A stretch of DNA of 64,000 nucleotides from Methylobacterium nonmethylotrophicum (GCF_004745635.1 NZ_SRLB01000018.1:1-64000); one strand, 5' to 3'; counted from the stretch's first letter, positions 1 through 9,722 are shown. The notes: a model not told the origin generated them from the letters alone. Made by a program: numbers and translations.

Positions 1-167
1 TGGACGAACATGTCGAACTCCTCGAACGACCCCGAGTCGAGGAGGAGCTCGATGCGCTCGCGCGCCGTGAGCTTGCCGCGCTTGTGCTGCGCCGCCACCC
101 GGCTCTCGCCGCCGCCGACCCGGGCCTGCGCGCGCCGCTGGTCGAGCCGTTCGAGGATGTCCTTCAT
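1..167 (-). CDS. pccB: Propionyl-CoA carboxylase beta subunit (5' end only)
   Basis: Only the first 55 residues are in the window; the gene runs off the left edge. The peptide starts MKDILERLDQRRAQ, then has AAQHKRGKLTARERIELLLD and a GSFEEFDMFV stretch. This is the characteristic N-terminus of the carboxyltransferase (beta) subunit of biotin-dependent propionyl-CoA carboxylase, which makes methylmalonyl-CoA from propionyl-CoA. The ATG at 165-167 has an AGGA about 12 bases upstream. No catalytic residues are visible because the acyl-CoA and carboxybiotin sites lie further along. The related acetyl-CoA or methylcrotonyl-CoA carboxylase beta chains are less likely because the MKDILE...GGGE start is typical of PccB. 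Confidence 0.82.
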   Translation of the reverse strand, partial: MKDILERLDQRRAQARVGGGESRVAAQHKRGKLTARERIELLLDSGSFEEFDMFV

Positions 168-433
168 GCTGTCGCCCGTTCCTGAAGAAAAGTGGCGCGC
201 CCGCCGGGAGGCTCGGCCCCGGGACGGCGCTCGGCCCGGAGAGTCCAGGCCCGGAGGCTTGGCCGTGCCTGCGGCCTTAGCACGCGCCGGGGCCGTGCGA
301 AAACTCGGTCTTTTCGGGCGGGAAAAGGGCGGCCCGGGCCGGAACGCGAAGGGCCGCGCCCTCCCCCCAGGGGACGGCGCGGCCCTCGATGCCGGCGGAG
401 ACGGGCGGTCCACCGTTCCGGGCGCGTCTGTCT

Positions 434-1324
434 TCAGAGCGCGTCCTGGCCGGGCTCCTGCTCGCGGGCAAGGCGCAGCAGGTTCTGGCCGTAATTGGTC
501 TTGGCGAAGAGCTGGCCGCGGGCCACGACCTGCTCGCGGTTGATGAAGCCCTGCGTGTAGGCGATCTCCTCCAGGCAGGCGACCTGCATGCCCTGCCGGT
601 GCTGGATCACCCGCACGAACTCGCCGGCCTCGAGCAGGTTGTCGTGGGTCCCGGTATCGAGCCAGGCATAGCCGCGGGACATGCACTCGACGTGGAGCTG
701 ACCGCGGTCGAGATAGGCCTGGTTGACGTCGGTGATCTCGAGCTCGCCGCGGGGCGAGGGCTTCACCGCCGCCGCGATGTCGAGCACGTGGTTGTCGTAG
801 AAGTACAGCCCAGTCACCGCCCAGGGCGATTCCGGGTTCTTCGGCTTCTCGACGAGCTTGGTGGCGCGGCCCTCCTTGTCGAGCGTGACGACCCCGTAGG
901 CCTCCGGATGGTCGACGTGGTAGGCGAACACCGTGGCGCCGGTCTCGCGGGTGCGGGCCTTCTTCAGGAGCTGGCGCATGCCGGCGCCGAAGAACAGGTT
1001 GTCGCCGAGCACCAGGGCGACCGGATCGTTGCCGACGAACTCGCGCCCGATGATGAAGGCCTGGGCCAGTCCCTCCGGCTTGGGCTGCAGCGCGTAGGAG
1101 ATCTTGATCCCGAACTGCTCGCCGGTGCCGAACAGGCGCTTGTAGTTGTCGATGTGCTCCGGCGACGAGATCAGCAGGATGTCGCGGATCCCGGCCAGCA
1201 TCAGCACCGAGACCGGGTAGTAGATCATCGGCTTGTCGTAGACCGGCAGCAGCTGCTTGTTGATCGCCAGCGTCGCCGGGTGCAGCCGCGTGCCGGATCC
1301 GCCGGCGAGCACGATGCCCTTCAT
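434..1324 (-). CDS. rfbA: Glucose-1-phosphate thymidylyltransferase
   Basis: Makes dTDP-glucose from glucose 1-phosphate and dTTP, the first step of dTDP-L-rhamnose synthesis in the cytosol. The 296-residue length is normal for the family. The nucleotide-binding GGSGTRL motif is at residues 8-14, followed by INKQLLPVYDKPMIYYP with the expected lysine, and LGDNLFFG lies near residue 110 (metal-binding Asp). It is the last gene of the rfbC-rfbB-rfbD-rfbA unit, separated from rfbD by 115 bases that hold an interspersed palindromic repeat, so its expression may be partly uncoupled from the genes before it. The ATG start gives a full N-terminal Rossmann strand. The identification is secure. Confidence 0.96.
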   Translation of the reverse strand: MKGIVLAGGSGTRLHPATLAINKQLLPVYDKPMIYYPVSVLMLAGIRDILLISSPEHIDNYKRLFGTGEQFGIKISYALQPKPEGLAQAFIIGREFVGNDPVALVLGDNLFFGAGMRQLLKKARTRETGATVFAYHVDHPEAYGVVTLDKEGRATKLVEKPKNPESPWAVTGLYFYDNHVLDIAAAVKPSPRGELEITDVNQAYLDRGQLHVECMSRGYAWLDTGTHDNLLEAGEFVRVIQHRQGMQVACLEEIAYTQGFINREQVVARGQLFAKTNYGQNLLRLAREQEPGQDAL

Positions 1325-1340
1325 GATGTGATACTCCTCT

Positions 1341-1441
1341 AGAGCATTTTCCGACGAAGTGGACGCCGGTTCGTCGAAGAAAATGCGGCAAATTAAAGAC
1401 TTAGAGCACCATCCGATCGCACCGCGATCGGATGGTGCTCT
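1341..1441. repeat. Interspersed palindromic repeat between rfbD and rfbA
   Basis: Two hairpins fill the rfbD-rfbA gap. The first is an imperfect palindrome at about 1344-1387, with gcattttc paired to gaaaatgc and a cgaagtgg...ccggttcg core. The second is a perfect 17-bp stem (1403-1419 with 1425-1441) around a 5-base loop, whose distal edge overlaps the rfbD stop codon. The first part resembles the element at 49623-49711 base for base over much of its length, so it is a dispersed family rather than a gene-specific terminator. It may still slow or end transcription between the two genes. Confidence 0.8.
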
Positions 1442-2339
1442 AGGCTTGCTTCGCCGCGGGACCGATCAGCTGGTCCAGGATGTCGTCGAGGGCCGCCTGC
1501 CACGGGCGCGGCGTGACGCCGAAGGCGCGGGTCAGGGTCTCGGTCGAGAGCTCGGAATTGGCCGGCCGCGTGACCGGGGTCTTGAAGGCCGTGCTCGGGA
1601 TCGGCGCGACCGGCACCGCGCGGGCGCCGCGCGCGCCTGCGCCCGCCATGATGGCGACCGCGAAGTCGTACCAGGTCGTCGCGCCGGCATTGACGCAGTG
1701 ATAGGTGCCGGCGGGCGCCGCCGCGTCCTCGGCGAAGCGCAGCGCGATCCGCACCAGGGTCGCGGCGAGGTCGCCGGCGGAGGTCGGGCAGCCGCGCTGG
1801 TCGTCGACCACCGTCAGCGTGTCGCGCTCGCCGGCGAGCCGCAGCATCGTCTTGACGAAGTTCGCCCGGTGCGGGCTCACCACCCAGGCCGTGCGCACCA
1901 CCGCGTGGCGCGGGTTGCCGGTGCGCACCGCCATCTCGCCGGCGGCCTTGCTGGCGCCGTAGACGCTGACCGGGTGCACCGGCGCGTCGGCCGCGTAGGC
2001 CCCGGTGCCGGTCCCGTCGAAGACGTAGTCGGTCGAGACGTGGATCAGCGGAATGCCGGCCTTCGCGGTCTCCGCCGCCAGGTAGGCGGGCGCCAGCGCG
2101 TTGAGCCGCCAGGCCGCCGCGACGTCGCTCTCCGCCTTGTCGACCGCCGTGTAGGCCGCGGTGTTGATCACCGCCGCGAACGGCCGCTCGGCAACCGCGC
2201 GGGCGACCGCCGCCTCGTCGGTGATGTCGAGGGCCTCCCGGGTCGGAGCGTGGATCGCCACGCCCTCGCCCCAGCTCTGCCGCTGCAACTCGGTGCCGAC
2301 CTGCCCGCCGCCGCCGAGGACGAGAATCTCGCGGATCAT
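1440..2339 (-). CDS. rfbD: dTDP-4-dehydrorhamnose reductase
   Basis: Last enzyme of dTDP-L-rhamnose synthesis: NADPH reduction of dTDP-4-keto-L-rhamnose. The 299-residue extended SDR protein has the glycine-rich motif GGGGQVGTEL at residues 9-18, STDYVFDG at 102-109 and the catalytic Tyr127-x3-Lys131 pair in YGASK. It ends four bases before the rfbB stop-to-start junction (rfbB ends at 2344), consistent with translational coupling in one transcript. The ATG start places the nucleotide-binding strand at the usual distance from the N-terminus. Confidence 0.96.
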   Translation of the reverse strand: MIREILVLGGGGQVGTELQRQSWGEGVAIHAPTREALDITDEAAVARAVAERPFAAVINTAAYTAVDKAESDVAAAWRLNALAPAYLAAETAKAGIPLIHVSTDYVFDGTGTGAYAADAPVHPVSVYGASKAAGEMAVRTGNPRHAVVRTAWVVSPHRANFVKTMLRLAGERDTLTVVDDQRGCPTSAGDLAATLVRIALRFAEDAAAPAGTYHCVNAGATTWYDFAVAIMAGAGARGARAVPVAPIPSTAFKTPVTRPANSELSTETLTRAFGVTPRPWQAALDDILDQLIGPAAKQA

Positions 2340-2343
2340 CGGC

Positions 2344-3396
2344 TCACTCCCCCGTCAGGCCGAGGCGCTCGCCGGAATAGCGGCCCTCGCGGATCGGGCG
2401 CCACCAGGACTCGTTGTCGAGGTACCAGCGCACCGTGTCCTCGAGCGCCTGCTCGAAGGTGCGGGTCGGCTTGTAGCCGACCTCGGCCTCCGCCTTGCTC
2501 GGGTCGATGGCGTAGCGCCGGTCGTGGCCGGGACGATCGGTGACGAACTGGATCAGGCGCTCGTGCGGGCCGGCTCCGGGGCGCAGGCGGTCGAAGATCG
2601 CGCAGAGCGTCTTCACCACCTCGAGGTTGTTGCGCACCGAGCGGCCGCCGAGGAGGTAGGTCTCGCCGACCCGGCCCTTCTCCAGCACGGCGACCAGGCC
2701 GCGGGCGTGATCCTCGACGTGGATCCAGTCGCGCTCGTTCTGGCCGTCGCCGTAGACCGGCAGGTTCTTGCCCTCCAGGGCATTGAGGATCATCAGCGGG
2801 ATCAGCTTCTCGGGGAAGTGCCGCGGCCCGTAATTGTTCGAGCAGTTGGTCACGAGCACCGGCAGGCCGTAGGTCTCGTGCCAGGCCCGCGCCAGGTGGT
2901 CGGAGGCCGCCTTCGAGGCCGAGTAGGGCGAGCGCGGGTCGTAGCGGCTCTCCTCGGTGAAGAAGCCGCCTGGGGGCAGGGAGCCGTAGACCTCGTCGGT
3001 CGAGACGTGGAGGAAGCGGAACCCGTCGCGTTCCGCGCCCGACAGCGTGTTGTAGTAGGCGCGGGCGGCCTCCAGCATCACCTGGGTGCCGACCACGTTG
3101 GTGCGGATGAAGGCGCCCGGGCCGGTGATCGAGCGGTCGACGTGGCTCTCGGCGGCCAGATGCATCACGGCCTGCGGACGGAACTCGGAGAACAGGCCCG
3201 AGACCGCCTCGTGGTCGCAGATGTCGGCTTCGGCGAAGCGGTGCCGGTTGTTGCCCTTGAGCGGCATCAGCGAGATCGGGTTCGCCGCGTAGGTGAGCGC
3301 GTCGAGGGTGAGGACCTCGTGGCCGAGGTCTTGGACCAGGTGCAGGACCACGGCCGAGCCGATGAAGCCGCAGCCGCCCGTGACGAGGATGCGCAT
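2344..3396 (-). CDS. rfbB: dTDP-glucose 4,6-dehydratase
   Basis: Converts dTDP-glucose to dTDP-4-keto-6-deoxyglucose with tightly bound NAD. The reading frame is open far upstream, but the protein starts at the ATG at 3394-3396 (MRILVTGGCGFIG), which gives 350 residues, the family norm. Visible signatures are TGGCGFIG (6-13), AAESHVDRSI (81-90), the catalytic Thr133-Asp134-Glu135 triad element in STDEVYG and the Tyr158-x3-Lys162 pair in YSASK. It lies 41 bases downstream of rfbC and 4 bases upstream of rfbD, in the usual rfbCBDA order. Confidence 0.96.
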   Translation of the reverse strand: MRILVTGGCGFIGSAVVLHLVQDLGHEVLTLDALTYAANPISLMPLKGNNRHRFAEADICDHEAVSGLFSEFRPQAVMHLAAESHVDRSITGPGAFIRTNVVGTQVMLEAARAYYNTLSGAERDGFRFLHVSTDEVYGSLPPGGFFTEESRYDPRSPYSASKAASDHLARAWHETYGLPVLVTNCSNNYGPRHFPEKLIPLMILNALEGKNLPVYGDGQNERDWIHVEDHARGLVAVLEKGRVGETYLLGGRSVRNNLEVVKTLCAIFDRLRPGAGPHERLIQFVTDRPGHDRRYAIDPSKAEAEVGYKPTRTFEQALEDTVRWYLDNESWWRPIREGRYSGERLGLTGE

Positions 3397-3437
3397 GGGA
3401 TGGATGATCTCCGAAAAGGGGTGGGGCCCGCGGGCGT

Positions 3438-3992
3438 TCAGAACAGCGGCGGCAGGTCGGCGAGGCGGGGCGCGACCTTGTCCTTGGCGGAGAGCTGGGC
3501 CTCGGCCTCGCTCACCGGCCAGTCGATGCCGAGATCGGGGTCGTTCCAGAGCACGGCGCCGTCCGCTTGCGGGTTGTAGACGCCGCCGGCGACCTTGTAG
3601 GCCACCATGGTGTCCGGCTCGAGGGTGCAGAAGCCGTGGCCGAAGCCGATCGGCACGTAGAGCTGGTGGCCGTTCTCGGCATCGAGCCGGGCGGCGACGT
3701 GGCGGCCATAGGTCGGCGAGTCCCGCCGCAGGTCGACCGCAACGTCGAGGATCGCGCCGGCGAGCACCCGGATCAGCTTGGCCTGGGCGAAGGGATGGCG
3801 CTGGAAGTGCAGGCCGCGGACGGTGCCGACCTGCGCCGAGAAGGACTGGTTGTCCTGGATGAAATGATCCTCGACCCCGTTCGCCGCCAGGATGTCGGCC
3901 CGGTAGGTCTCCGAGAACCAGCCGCGGGCATCGCCGTGCCGCTTCGGAACCACGAGCTTGACCGCCGGTATTGCCTGATCGATGACCTGCAT
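3438..3992 (-). CDS. rfbC: dTDP-4-dehydrorhamnose 3,5-epimerase
   Basis: Cupin-fold epimerase giving dTDP-4-keto-L-rhamnose. The start chosen is the ATG at 3990-3992 (MQVIDQAIPAVKLV), which has a GGAAGGTGG ribosome site just upstream. The longer open frame adds 19 non-homologous residues. With 184 residues it matches family length. The catalytic base is His62 in GLHFQ, and there are Tyr residues at 132 and 139 in AYKVAGGVYN. It is the first gene of the operon, so the promoter for rhamnose synthesis should lie in 3993-4467. Confidence 0.95.
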   Translation of the reverse strand: MQVIDQAIPAVKLVVPKRHGDARGWFSETYRADILAANGVEDHFIQDNQSFSAQVGTVRGLHFQRHPFAQAKLIRVLAGAILDVAVDLRRDSPTYGRHVAARLDAENGHQLYVPIGFGHGFCTLEPDTMVAYKVAGGVYNPQADGAVLWNDPDLGIDWPVSEAEAQLSAKDKVAPRLADLPPLF

Positions 3993-4467
3993 CGCTGCCC
4001 ACCTTCCGATATCGCGCGACCTGACGAATGCGGGGCTGATGCCCGGCAATCATGGCACAACGGCGTCGGCCGGACCTGCCGAGGCCGCCATGCCCGCAGC
4101 CTCTACTTCGTCGGCGCGTGGTGGGCAAGGTCGGAGGCCGGACCGGCGCGATCGGATCAGACGAGCCGCAATAGGCGCCCGTACAGCCACATCCCTTGAC
4201 GAGAGAGCGGAACGCTATCGGCCGCCCGCGATTTCGGAACTTGGGGGCAAATATTTGGTACGGCACGCATCGAGCGTCCGACGATCAAGCACTTACGTCG
4301 GCCGGAGGGCACGATATCGCTCTGCGCCGTGGCGAGACCGTCAGTTGCGATCGTGACAACCGGTCTGTTGCACCAAAGCATCACTTGCGACGCTTCGATG
4401 CCTGCCATCGGCTGCCCGCGCCGTGCCGCCGCCCCATCCTCGACCATGGTCGAGGATGGGAGAGGAC
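3993..4467. other. Intergenic region between alaS and rfbC
   Basis: 475 bases without a supportable gene. It should carry the rfbC promoter (leftward) and, at its right edge, the end of alaS. Base composition is visibly lower in GC around 4200-4400 than in the neighbouring genes, as expected of a regulatory stretch. Short open frames here have no recognisable protein features. The only clear structure is the palindrome at 4433-4460. Confidence 0.6.
4433..4460 (-). terminator. Perfect 28-bp palindrome after alaS
   Basis: A perfect inverted repeat (4433-4446 with 4447-4460, arm cccatcctcgacca) begins 7 bases past the alaS stop codon. With no loop, it would fold as a 12-bp stem with a 4-base turn. 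No U-run follows on the alaS strand, so it may be a transcript-stabilising hairpin or a factor-dependent stop instead of a classical intrinsic terminator. Confidence 0.5.
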
Positions 4468-7128
4468 TCACGCGGCCGACAGCACCGCCGCGATCGCGTC
4501 CAGGGCCGCCTCGGCGGCCGCACCGTCCGGGCCGCCGGCCTGGGCCATGTCGCGGCGTCCGCCACCGCCCTTGCCGCCGAGCCGCTCCGAGCCCGCCCGC
4601 ACCAGGGCGACGGCGTCGAATCGCCCGGTCAGGTCCTCGGTCACGCCGACGACGAGGCCGGCCTTGCCGTCCGGCGCCACGCCGACGATCGCCACGATCC
4701 CGGAGCCGAGCCGCTTCTTGCCCTCGTCGGCCAGGCTCTTGAGGTCGCGCATCTCGACGCCCTGCACGACCCGTGCCATCAGCTTCGTGCCGGCGACCTC
4801 GCGCACCGGGTCATCGCCGCCGGCGCCGCCGCCCATGGCGAGCCTGCGGCGCGCCTCCGCCAGTTCCCGCTCCATCCGGCGGCGCTCGTCGAGGAGGGCG
4901 GCCAGGCGCTCGGGCGCCTCGGCGACCGGCACCTTGAGGAGCCCTGCGAGCGCGGCAAGCTGGCGGCTCTCGCCGGCGAGGTGCCGGCGGGCGGCGTCGC
5001 CCGTCATCGCCTCGATCCGGCGCACGCCGGCGCCGACCGCGCTCTCGCCGAGGATCGTCACGACGCCGATGTCGCCGGTGCGCCCGACATGGGTGCCGCC
5101 GCACAACTCGACCGAGAAGGTCTTCGCCCGGCCGTCCTCGGCGGCATCGCGGCCCATCGACACCACCCGGACCTCCTCGCCATACTTCTCGCCGAACAGC
5201 GCGCGGGCGCCCGACGCGATGGCATCGTCGACCGCCATCAGCTTCGTCACCACCGGCTCGTTCTGCAGCAGCACCCGGTTGGCGATCTCCTCGACCTTGG
5301 CGAGTTCGTCCGCCTCGATCGGCTTGGGATGGCTGATGTCGAAGCGCAGGCGCTCCGGCGCGACGAGCGAGCCCTTCTGGGCGACGTGGTCGCCGAGCAC
5401 CTGGCGCAGGGCCTCGTGCAGCAGGTGGGTGGCGGAGTGGTTGGCGCGGATCGCCGAGCGGCGCCCGTGGTCGACCTTCAGCTCGACCGCCTGGCCGAAG
5501 CTCAAGGCGCCCTCCTCTACCGCGACGTGATGGACGAACAGGTCGCCGAGCTTCTTCTCGGTCGCGGTCACCCGGGCCTTGAGACCCGGGCCGGTCACCG
5601 TGCCGGTGTCGCCGACCTGGCCGCCGGACTCGCCGTAGAACGGCGTCTGGCTGACGACGAGCAGGCCTTCCTCGCCGGCCGCGATCGCCTCGACCTCGGC
5701 CCCGCCGCGCACGAGCGCCGTGACGACGGCCTCGGCGCCTTCCGTGTCGTAGCCGAGGAACTCGGTGGCGCCGGTGCGCTCACGGAGCCCGTACCACAGG
5801 GTCTCGGTGGCGGCCTCGCCGGAGCCCGACCAGGCGGCGCGGGCCGCGGCACGCTGGCGCTCCATGGCGGCCGAGAACCCGTCCGTGTCGACGGTGATGC
5901 CGCGGGACTTCAGCGCGTCCTGGGTCAGGTCGAGGGGGAAGCCGTAGGTGTCGTAGAGCGTGAAGGCGGTCTCGCCCGACAGGCTCTCGCCCTCCGAGAG
6001 GTCGCGGGTCTCGGCGTCGAGGATCGACAGGCCGCGCTCGAGGGTGCGGCGAAACCGGGTCTCCTCCAGCCGCAGGGTCTCGGCGATCAGGCTCTCGGCC
6101 CGCACCAGCTCAGGGTAAGCCTGGCCCATCTCCCGCACCAGGGTCGGCACGAGGCGGACCATCATCGGGTCGCGGGCGCCGAGGAGCTGGGCGTGGCGCA
6201 TGGCCCGGCGCATGATCCGGCGCAGGACGTAGCCGCGGCCCTCGTTGCTCGGCAGCACCCCGTCGGCGACGAGGAAGGACGAGGCGCGCAGGTGGTCGGC
6301 GATCACCCGGTAGGAGGCGGTCTCCCTGCCTTCCGGCGCCCGCCCGACCTGATGAGCCACCGCGTCGATCAGGCTGCGGAAGAGGTCGGTGTCGTAGTTG
6401 CTCTTCACGCCCTGGAGGATCGCCGCCATGCGCTCGAGGCCCATGCCGGTATCGATCGAGGGCCGCGGCAGGCCGACCCGGTTGCCCGGCTCGATCTGCT
6501 CGTACTGCATGAACACCAAGTTCCAGAACTCGAGGAAGCGGTCGCCGTCCTCCTCCGGGCTGCCGGGGGGACCGCCCCACAGCTCCGGGCCCTGGTCGAT
6601 GAAGATCTCCGAGCACGGCCCGCACGGGCCGGTATCGCCCATCTGCCAGAAATTGTCGGAGGTGCCGATGCGGATGATGCGGTCGTCGGAGAAGCCGGCG
6701 ATCTTGCGCCACAGGGTCGCCGCATCGTCGTCGTCGGCGTAGACGGTGACCAGCAGCTTCTCGGGCGAGAGCCCGAACTCCTTGGTGACGAGGTTCCAGG
6801 CAAGCTCGATCGCCAGCGGCTTGAAATAGTCGCCGAACGAGAAATTGCCCAGCATCTCGAAGAAGGTGTGGTGGCGCGCCGTGTACCCGACATTGTCGAG
6901 ATCGTTGTGCTTGCCGCCGGCGCGGACGCATTTCTGGGCCGTGACGGCGCGCTGGTAAGGCCGCTTCTCGACGCCGGTGAAGACGTTCTTGAACTGCACC
7001 ATGCCGGCGTTGGTGAACATCAACGTCGGGTCGTTGCGGGGCACCAGCGGCGAGGACGGCACCGCTTCGTGGCCGTGCTTGGCGAAGTAGTCCAGGAAGG
7101 TGGACCGGATCTCGTTGACGCCACTCAT
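4468..7128 (-). CDS. alaS: Alanyl-tRNA synthetase
   Basis: Charges tRNA-Ala in the cytosol. The 886-residue length fits the bacterial enzyme. It begins MSGVNEIRSTFLDYF, followed by the class II motif region GHEAVPSSPLVPRNDPTLMF. The editing domain shows the zinc-type NHSATHLLHEAL and CGGTHVGRTGDIG signatures, and a C-Ala domain with GGGGRRDMAQAGG ends the protein. The ATG at 7126-7128 is the first in frame. It lies downstream of recA in the same direction, a common alphaproteobacterial neighbourhood, but here a divergent/convergent MAPEG gene has been placed between them. Confidence 0.97.
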   Translation of the reverse strand: MSGVNEIRSTFLDYFAKHGHEAVPSSPLVPRNDPTLMFTNAGMVQFKNVFTGVEKRPYQRAVTAQKCVRAGGKHNDLDNVGYTARHHTFFEMLGNFSFGDYFKPLAIELAWNLVTKEFGLSPEKLLVTVYADDDDAATLWRKIAGFSDDRIIRIGTSDNFWQMGDTGPCGPCSEIFIDQGPELWGGPPGSPEEDGDRFLEFWNLVFMQYEQIEPGNRVGLPRPSIDTGMGLERMAAILQGVKSNYDTDLFRSLIDAVAHQVGRAPEGRETASYRVIADHLRASSFLVADGVLPSNEGRGYVLRRIMRRAMRHAQLLGARDPMMVRLVPTLVREMGQAYPELVRAESLIAETLRLEETRFRRTLERGLSILDAETRDLSEGESLSGETAFTLYDTYGFPLDLTQDALKSRGITVDTDGFSAAMERQRAAARAAWSGSGEAATETLWYGLRERTGATEFLGYDTEGAEAVVTALVRGGAEVEAIAAGEEGLLVVSQTPFYGESGGQVGDTGTVTGPGLKARVTATEKKLGDLFVHHVAVEEGALSFGQAVELKVDHGRRSAIRANHSATHLLHEALRQVLGDHVAQKGSLVAPERLRFDISHPKPIEADELAKVEEIANRVLLQNEPVVTKLMAVDDAIASGARALFGEKYGEEVRVVSMGRDAAEDGRAKTFSVELCGGTHVGRTGDIGVVTILGESAVGAGVRRIEAMTGDAARRHLAGESRQLAALAGLLKVPVAEAPERLAALLDERRRMERELAEARRRLAMGGGAGGDDPVREVAGTKLMARVVQGVEMRDLKSLADEGKKRLGSGIVAIVGVAPDGKAGLVVGVTEDLTGRFDAVALVRAGSERLGGKGGGGRRDMAQAGGPDGAAAEAALDAIAAVLSAA

Positions 7129-7324
7129 GGGAAGGATCGTCTCTGCGGAAGGCGGGCCGGGTGAAGGGCGGGACGGGAGATGTCGCGCACCGGCGGGCGG
7201 CCCGCGGATGCATCCGGGTGTCTTTAGTCACGCGCTCCCCCCGTGTCGAGGCGGGGCTGAGCCGCTATCTCGCATCGGTGACGAAGCGTGGCCGCCGGCC
7301 CGCCCCGCAGGACTGCACCGATCC

Positions 7325-7738
7325 ATGACCGAGGAAATCCGCCTTCTCGCCTTCTCGGCGGCCCTGGGCTTCGCCCACGTGGTCGCCGCCTCCGCCGCCG
7401 GGCTCGGCCAGCGCGGCGGCCTCGCCTGGGCGGCGGGCAACCGGGAGAGCGGCGGCCAGGTCACCGGCGCGGCCGCCCGGCTGGACCGCGCCGCGAAGAA
7501 CTTCTTCGAGACCTTCCCGCTCTTTTCCGCCCTGGTGCTCGCCGCCGCGGTGTCGGGCCGGCAGGGCGGCGCGGTGGCGTGGGGCGCAGAGCTCTATTTC
7601 TGGGGGCGGCTCCTCTACCTGCCGGTCTACGGCTTCGGCATCCCGTGGATCCGCACCCTGGTCTGGGGAGTGGCGATGGTCGGCATCGGCTTCGTGTTCG
7701 CGGGGCTGTTCGGCTGGGCCGGGCCAGGCTCCCCGTAA
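7325..7738 (+). CDS. MAPEG family membrane protein
   Basis: A 137-residue protein with four hydrophobic segments, starting at the ATG at 7325 (MTEEIRLLAFSAALGFAHV). The RAAKNFFETFPLFSALVLAA segment and the RLLYLPVYGFGIPWIRTL segment are the hallmarks of the bacterial MAPEG family (membrane-associated proteins in eicosanoid and glutathione metabolism, e.g. the YecN/YrrI-type group). The exact role of these bacterial members is not established. It is transcribed divergently from alaS and convergently to recA, and shares the intergenic hairpin with recA. Function beyond family is unknown. Confidence 0.85.
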   Translation: MTEEIRLLAFSAALGFAHVVAASAAGLGQRGGLAWAAGNRESGGQVTGAAARLDRAAKNFFETFPLFSALVLAAAVSGRQGGAVAWGAELYFWGRLLYLPVYGFGIPWIRTLVWGVAMVGIGFVFAGLFGWAGPGSP

Positions 7739-7740
7739 CG

Positions 7741-7773
7741 AAAAAAGGCCGCCGCGCTCGTCGCGCGGCGGCC
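7741..7773 (-). terminator. Intrinsic terminator of recA
   Basis: Read on the recA strand, a perfect 11-bp GC stem (7747-7757 with 7763-7773, 5-base loop) is followed at once by six U residues (7741-7746). It lies 25 bases past the recA stop, between the convergent recA and MAPEG genes. It is one of the clearest Rho-independent terminators in the window. Confidence 0.88.
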
Positions 7774-7798
7774 CACTTTCGCTTCCGATCCGGTCGGA

Positions 7799-8890
<1,092 letters not shown>

Positions 8891-8955
8891 CTCGGCGGGT
8901 CCTTATGGCAGGAGGGGCGGCAAGTCTCAATCGCGCGGCTGGGTTTCATGTACTC

Positions 8956-8970
8956 GTTTTGTTCTCGTTC
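8956..8970 (-). promoter_or_regulatory. Candidate LexA (SOS) box upstream of recA
   Basis: On the recA strand the sequence GAACGAGAACAAAAC fits the alphaproteobacterial LexA box GAAC-N7-GAAC with one mismatch in the second half-site. It sits about 65 bases upstream of the recA start codon, where such a box is expected. The motif is established for this class; occupancy here is inferred. Confidence 0.5.
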
Positions 8971-9012
8971 GGCAAGGGCGTGCGAGGGGATTCGCGGGGA
9001 TCGCCGGCACTG

Positions 9013-9459
9013 TCAGGCGTCGCCGAGGAAGCGCAGCAGGTTGGCGTTCGACCAGGACGGCCAGCCGGTCCCGGCGAAGTCGCGGTCGTGGCTCCAGATG
9101 TCGGCGTCGAGAAGCCAGGCGCAGGCGAGGACGTGCGCGTCGCTCGTCGACCCGTTGCGGGACGCGACGGCGTCGGAGAGGACACGGGCCGCCTCGGGTA
9201 GCTGTTCGGCATAGGCGGCGGCCTCGACGACCGCGAGATCGCTGAGGATTATTTCCGTCTGAGCGGTCATAGTCTCGCGAACGCCCTTGAGGTCGCGCAA
9301 CACGCCCAGGACTTCCTCGACGGATCGGGCCGATGTCACGAGCTCTCTGCGCGCCTGAATGGTTTCGAAGGCAGGGCGGGACCGTCGCCCCAGCGCGACG
9401 CTCAGAATGATGTTGGTATCGACGACGATGATGGGCGAGGGAGGACGCGGCGTTCCCAC
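9013..9459 (-). CDS. PIN-domain toxin (VapC-like ribonuclease)
   Basis: A 148-residue protein with the PIN fold signature: the first acidic residue in IIVVDTNIILS (near residue 14), a Glu in SARSVEEVLG, and two further Asp residues in SDAHVLACAW and SHDRDFAGTGW near the C-terminus. PIN toxins of toxin-antitoxin systems are Mg-dependent endoribonucleases that cleave tRNA or rRNA. It begins with GTG 20 bases after the stop of the upstream small gene, a typical antitoxin-toxin spacing. The target is unknown. Confidence 0.8.
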   Translation of the reverse strand: MGTPRPPSPIIVVDTNIILSVALGRRSRPAFETIQARRELVTSARSVEEVLGVLRDLKGVRETMTAQTEIILSDLAVVEAAAYAEQLPEAARVLSDAVASRNGSTSDAHVLACAWLLDADIWSHDRDFAGTGWPSWSNANLLRFLGDA

Positions 9460-9479
9460 GGAGACGATCGATCAGATCG

Positions 9480-9722
9480 TCATTCGATGCCACGCTCCGC
9501 CAGCAATCGGTCGATCACGGCATTCTCTTCCGGTGTCCGGCGTGCCGCTGCCGCGTCAATGTCCGCCAGGACCTTCCGCATGTACTCTGGAGACACGCGG
9601 TGAAGCGGCAGCAGGATGCCGACGGTCGCGGTCCCGTTCTTGATCGGCACGGCGTGCGGCAGGGCCTGGATGGCGCCCGCCGACATCTTCTGGAGTTCGC
9701 GCATGCTGATGAAGCTCTTCAT
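9480..9722 (-). CDS. Antitoxin partner of the PIN toxin (Phd/YefM-like)
   Basis: An 80-residue protein starting at the ATG at 9720-9722 with a strong AAGGAGG site upstream. A longer open frame exists but its extra residues cross the likely operator. The N-terminus MKSFISMRELQKMSAGAIQA and the VPIKNG-TVGILLPLH segment resemble Phd/prevent-host-death type DNA-binding antitoxins. The charged C-terminus (TPEENAVIDRLLAERGIE) would be the toxin-binding part. The family call is by eye and less sure than the pairing itself, which rests on order, spacing and the palindrome just upstream. Confidence 0.68.
   Translation of the reverse strand: MKSFISMRELQKMSAGAIQALPHAVPIKNGTATVGILLPLHRVSPEYMRKVLADIDAAAARRTPEENAVIDRLLAERGIE

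Noticed and set aside
4157..4471. 104-residue minus-strand frame between alaS and rfbC
   Set aside because: No ribosome site, no family resemblance, and it overlaps the alaS 3' palindrome.
4423..7164. 913-residue plus-strand open frame opposite alaS
   Set aside because: It is an antisense shadow produced by GC-rich third positions; its sequence has no protein features while alaS is complete on the other strand.
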